A stretch of 9,413 bases of DNA, taken from assembly GCA_903872005.1 (NCBI GenBank), contig CAIQJD010000613.1, forward strand, positions 1 to 9,413, written 5' to 3'. The DNA comes from an uncultured bacterium (GTDB lineage: Bacteria > Chloroflexota > Anaerolineae > JACIWP01). The notes under the pieces are model-generated. The model ran no database searches, was not told the DNA's origin, and saw nothing but the letters and a program-made list of their open reading frames with translations. Both the position numbers and the translations under genes were made by a program. This document shows, piece after piece, positions 6,942 to 9,413 of this stretch (the first letter of the stretch is position 1; every line of letters begins with the position of its first letter).

Positions 6942-7009
6942 CTGAGGACGCAGAGAACACCAGGCAATGGCAGCCGAAAGCCGCCGAATTCTGACTCTCT
7001 GCGCCTCAG
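6942..7009. repeat. Long inverted repeat of the CTGAGGCGCAGAGA type
   Basis: The left arm CTGAGGACGCAGAGA (6942-6956) pairs with the right arm TCTCTGCGCCTCAG (6996-7009) over 14 bp with a single bulged A (6948), enclosing a 39-base loop. The outer flanks ACCGC and GCGGTGG resemble the edges of a palindromic intergenic repeat ('accgcagaggcgcagaga') that I remember from many bacterial genomes. It is most likely a copy of a small non-coding repeat that settled upstream of the lipoprotein promoter. It codes for nothing. Confidence 0.55.
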
Positions 7010-7044
7010 CGGTGGGGCAAAGGGCTGACTTTGGAATCGCCCTG

Positions 7045-7072
7045 TTGACACGCCGGCGCGACGTGGTATACT
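7045..7072 (+). promoter_or_regulatory. Sigma-70 promoter for the lipoprotein-flippase unit
   Basis: TTGACA (7045-7050), a 16-base spacer and TATACT (7067-7072) form a near-consensus promoter with an extended -10 TG at 7064-7065. The predicted start near 7079 rules out translation from the in-frame ATG at 6967 on this transcript and favours the ATG at 7129. Confidence 0.75.
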
Positions 7073-7078
7073 CCCCCT

Positions 7079-7118
7079 GGCCGGCCGCGCGCCCAGAACC
7101 GACGCGCCGGCCGGGGAG
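7079..7118 (+). promoter_or_regulatory. 5'-UTR stem next to the Shine-Dalgarno of the lipoprotein gene
   Basis: GGCCGGC (7079-7085) can pair perfectly with GCCGGCC (7106-7112), which directly abuts the GGGGAG ribosome site (7113-7118). In RNA the 5' end would fold into a GC-only stem just before the Shine-Dalgarno. GCCGGC is very frequent throughout this DNA, so the pairing may be incidental. Confidence 0.3.
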
Positions 7119-7128
7119 CGTGCGATTG

Positions 7129-8781
7129 ATGAAGCTGCCCGTGCGCCTGACCTCCATCGCCTTCCTGTTCTTGAGCGTGCTGCTCCTGGCCGGCTGCCAG
7201 GCGCGCCCGCCGGTCAACGCGCCGGTCGGCGCGCCGGCCGTGGCGACCGCCAGTCCTACCCCGGCGCAGGCCGCGCCGGCCGCGGCCGCCACGCCCACCC
7301 TGACCCAGCCCCTCTCCTACTTCGTCCGCCGCGCCGATGGACAGACCGAGCTACATCTGGCCGACGCGGCCGGCGACGCGCTCCTGGCGACGGATCGCGA
7401 CGGCTTCGCCAGCCTGCGCTGGTCGCCCGATGGCCGGCGCGGCGCGGCGGTCGTCTCGGCCGGCAGCGAGCGGGTTCTGCTCCTCCTCGACGTAGCGACC
7501 AGGACGGCGCAGCGCACCCTGACCACGACGGCAGAGGGCCGGCTGGAGTTCCGCGCCGCCGCCAACTGGTCGCGTCTCCTGGCGCGCCGCGAGGCCGAAT
7601 TGTGGAGCGTGACGGTCCCTGATGGGACGCAGCGCCGGCTCGACGCGTCGGATGCGTTGGCCCAATGGGGCATTGCCGGCGATGGCCGGTGGGTCTTGAC
7701 CGGCGTCGAGGCCGAAGGGCAATACGCCACGGCCCTCTTCGATTTGCAGGGCAACCAGGCCCAGGAGATCAATACCGCGCCGCACCCGGCAACCGAGTTC
7801 TCCGACGACGGGCGCTGGCTGGCATTGGTCGGGCGCGCCGCCGGCGAGACGACTACCCGACTCCATGTGACCGATTTGCAGGCCCTGCCGGCCGAGACGG
7901 CGACGCGCGTGGTCGGCATGGGGAGCGCCATCACGCCGGCGCTGCGCGGTCAGGACGACACCCTGCGTTACTTCACGTCCGATGGCAGTTGGCTGGCCTA
8001 CCTGCTCAATGCCAACGGTCAACGTCTGCGCCTGCGCGAGCTGGCCGGCGCAACGCGCGCCGAATTCCCCCTGCAGGACAACGAGCAACTGGGCTGGCTC
8101 CTGGTGCAGCCGGCGCTGCGGCGCGGCCTCCTCATCGCCGGCCGCGTCGGCGAGTCCAGCCGCAGCTTCCGCACCAATCTCCTCTATCTCGACCAGCAGA
8201 TCAGCGTGCCCTTCCTGGAAGGCTTCAGCGACGCCACGCTCCTTTCCGCGCCGCAAAATCCTAACGTCGCGATAGACGCCCAACTGGCCGATGGGCAGCG
8301 TTACCTGGCGCTGGTGGACATGGTCAAAGGCTCCGGGCGCATCGCCCTGCGTGGCCGGATGCGCCCCCTGGCGGTGGATCCGGCCGGCGCGCGCGCCCTG
8401 GTCGCCATCAACCTGGGCAGCATGGAAGACGTTCACCTGCTTGACCTGCGGAACGGCGGGGCCATCACATACATGGGACGCTCCCTGGGCGGCGCCACGC
8501 AGCCGGCCGAAGGGGGCTTCGCGCCGGCCGGCTACGGCGTCTGGACGCTGCTCTGGCGTGGCGATGGCACGGCCGGCCTGATTCTCAGCACCGGCGCGGA
8601 GCGCACCGCCGGCGTCGTCGCCGAAAAGGCGAGCGAGCCGGCCTTCTCGCCCGACGGCGCAACCCTGGCCTTCGTGCGCGCCGACGCCAGCGCATCGGGC
8701 ATCTACCTGATCCGCACCGAAGGCGGCGCCCTGCGCTTCGTCGGCGTCGGGACATCGCCGAGCTGGCGCAGCGCCCAGTGA
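7129..8781 (+). CDS. Predicted lipoprotein with beta-propeller-like (WD40/PD40-type) repeats
   Basis: This 550-residue secreted lipoprotein has no function I can name. Residues 1-23 are a classic lipoprotein signal: charged start, hydrophobic run, lipobox LLAGC with C23 as the lipidated residue. An Ala/Pro/Thr-rich linker follows (about 24-60). The rest contains recurrent '(F/W)-S-x-D-G-(R/x)-x-L-A-(F/L)-V' blade motifs, for example W98-SPDG, WGIAGDGRW (180-188), FSDDGRWLALV (224-234), FTSDGSWLAYL (282-292) and FSPDGATLAFV (506-516), as in TolB-type propellers. The ATG at 7129 is chosen over the in-frame 6967 because the signal peptide starts there, GGGGAG (7113-7118) precedes it and a promoter lies between them. 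A GTG at 7120 is a weaker option. The stop overlaps the next gene, suggesting a shared role at the cell surface, perhaps with polysaccharide export. Confidence 0.85.
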   Translation: MKLPVRLTSIAFLFLSVLLLAGCQARPPVNAPVGAPAVATASPTPAQAAPAAAATPTLTQPLSYFVRRADGQTELHLADAAGDALLATDRDGFASLRWSPDGRRGAAVVSAGSERVLLLLDVATRTAQRTLTTTAEGRLEFRAAANWSRLLARREAELWSVTVPDGTQRRLDASDALAQWGIAGDGRWVLTGVEAEGQYATALFDLQGNQAQEINTAPHPATEFSDDGRWLALVGRAAGETTTRLHVTDLQALPAETATRVVGMGSAITPALRGQDDTLRYFTSDGSWLAYLLNANGQRLRLRELAGATRAEFPLQDNEQLGWLLVQPALRRGLLIAGRVGESSRSFRTNLLYLDQQISVPFLEGFSDATLLSAPQNPNVAIDAQLADGQRYLALVDMVKGSGRIALRGRMRPLAVDPAGARALVAINLGSMEDVHLLDLRNGGAITYMGRSLGGATQPAEGGFAPAGYGVWTLLWRGDGTAGLILSTGAERTAGVVAEKASEPAFSPDGATLAFVRADASASGIYLIRTEGGALRFVGVGTSPSWRSAQ

Positions 8782-9413
8782 GCGCCGGCGGGCCGCTGTG
8801 GGCGCGCTTGCGCCGCGATACGATCTTGCTCCTGGGGGGCAGCGTCATCATGGCGGCGCTGGCGTTCTTCAATTCCGTCGTCCTCGGCCGGCTGGCCGGC
8901 CAGGCGCTCCTGGGCCAGTACGCCTTCCTGACCGCGCTCCTCTCCGTGCTCAATGAATGGGTCGAATTCGGCGCCGGCGCGCTCCTGGTGCGCGAGCTGA
9001 CGCAGCGCCCGGCGCGCGCCGGCCCCCTGTTGCGCGGCGCGCTGCAGCTCAAGCTCGTCCTGGCGGCGCTGGCCGGCGGCGCGCTGCTCCTGCTGCCCCT
9101 GCGGATGGACGCGCCGCCCGGCGCATTGGCGCTGATGGCCGTGACCGCCTGGGGCTGGTCGGCGGCGGCGACCCTGGAAGCCGGCCTGCGGGCGCGCCGG
9201 CAGATGGGACGCGTCGCCCTCAGTCAGGTTGCCGGCATGGCGCTGCACGCCGCCGGCTGCATGCTTCTGGCGGCGCGCGGCGCCGGCGTCCTGGGCCTGG
9301 CGATCTGGATGGCCGCGACGCGCCTCTTGCAGCCGTTGCTGGCCGGCGCGCTCTACGGCCGGCCGACGCCGGGGGCCGACGACGCCGATCGGGCCGCCGG
9401 GCGGCCGGCGGCG
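8778..9413 (+). CDS. Polysaccharide flippase-like multi-pass membrane protein (3' end outside window)
   Basis: The frame is open for 212 codons from a GTG at 8778 to the window end. The GTGA overlap with the lipoprotein stop implies translational coupling. The product is strongly hydrophobic, with about six likely membrane segments near residues 15-40, 45-70, 92-112, 120-140, 160-178 and 181-205. The opening layout (TILLLGGSVIMAALAF, then GRLAGQALLGQYAFLTALLS, then GALLVREL) fits the N-terminal half of Wzx/RfbX-type flippases, which move lipid-linked sugar repeats across the membrane. The usual length of that family is 400-500 residues, so roughly half is missing. The exact start is uncertain, since a downstream ATG exists at residue 25, and the Shine-Dalgarno is weak. 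Family assignment rests on topology and general resemblance, not on a catalytic motif. Confidence 0.7.
   Translation, partial: MSAGGPLWARLRRDTILLLGGSVIMAALAFFNSVVLGRLAGQALLGQYAFLTALLSVLNEWVEFGAGALLVRELTQRPARAGPLLRGALQLKLVLAALAGGALLLLPLRMDAPPGALALMAVTAWGWSAAATLEAGLRARRQMGRVALSQVAGMALHAAGCMLLAARGAGVLGLAIWMAATRLLQPLLAGALYGRPTPGADDADRAAGRPAA

Noticed and set aside
6967..7128. Upstream in-frame ATG adding 54 residues to the lipoprotein
   Set aside because: It would bury the signal peptide and lies upstream of the promoter at 7045-7072. The intergenic inverted repeat also runs through it.
6646..7128. A small RNA, riboswitch or tRNA in the divergent intergenic region
   Set aside because: I find no tRNA-like cloverleaf or known riboswitch core. 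The visible structure is explained by promoters, one palindrome and dispersed-type repeats.
7351..8436. A 361-codon minus-strand frame
   Set aside because: It is antisense to the lipoprotein gene, which has a signal peptide, lipobox, ribosome site and promoter.

Overview
This window is GC-rich bacterial DNA (about two thirds G+C, estimated by eye). It holds two divergent transcription units separated by a 483-base intergenic region. The style suggests an environmental bacterium, and Chloroflexota is my guess. The guess rests on near-consensus sigma-70 promoters in a GC-rich setting, a lipobox protein with a propeller-like domain, a hyuB/hyuA pair beside a D-aminoacylase-like gene, and many GCCGGC hexamers. 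No marker gene fixes the taxonomy.

The minus-strand unit reads right to left: a D-aminoacylase-type amidohydrolase (6645-5044), a class IV PLP aminotransferase resembling IlvE (5016-4093), HyuB (3960-2212) and HyuA (2207-114). Gaps are 27, 132 and 4 bases. A near-perfect promoter (TTGACA, 17 bp, TATACT) lies upstream at 6743-6771. A palindrome sits just after the expected transcription start, placed like a repressor operator. Together the genes suggest opening or deblocking of cyclic or N-acylated amino acids, followed by transamination. The substrate cannot be read from sequence, and no transporter, racemase or cyclic-amide hydrolase is visible.

The 132-base gap between the aminotransferase and hyuB is not empty. 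It carries a decayed copy of the first ~27 codons of a D-aminoacylase-like gene, homologous to the intact gene 2.6 kb upstream in the unit. The start codon has become AGG, one base has been lost, and the body of the gene is gone. This points to a lost paralogue or an old partial duplication.

The plus-strand unit starts from a second near-consensus promoter (7045-7072). It encodes a lipoprotein with beta-propeller-like repeats (7129-8781). A polysaccharide flippase-like membrane protein follows, overlapping by four bases (GTGA) and cut by the window end (8778-9413). This is probably part of an envelope or polysaccharide locus.

The intergenic region (6646-7128) also contains a GCGGA repeat with 10-bp period and a long inverted repeat of the CTGAGGCGCAGAGA type. 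The left edge (1-165) has a short open frame resembling the end of a CBM9-like carbohydrate-binding domain. I see no tRNA, rRNA, CRISPR array or insertion sequence.
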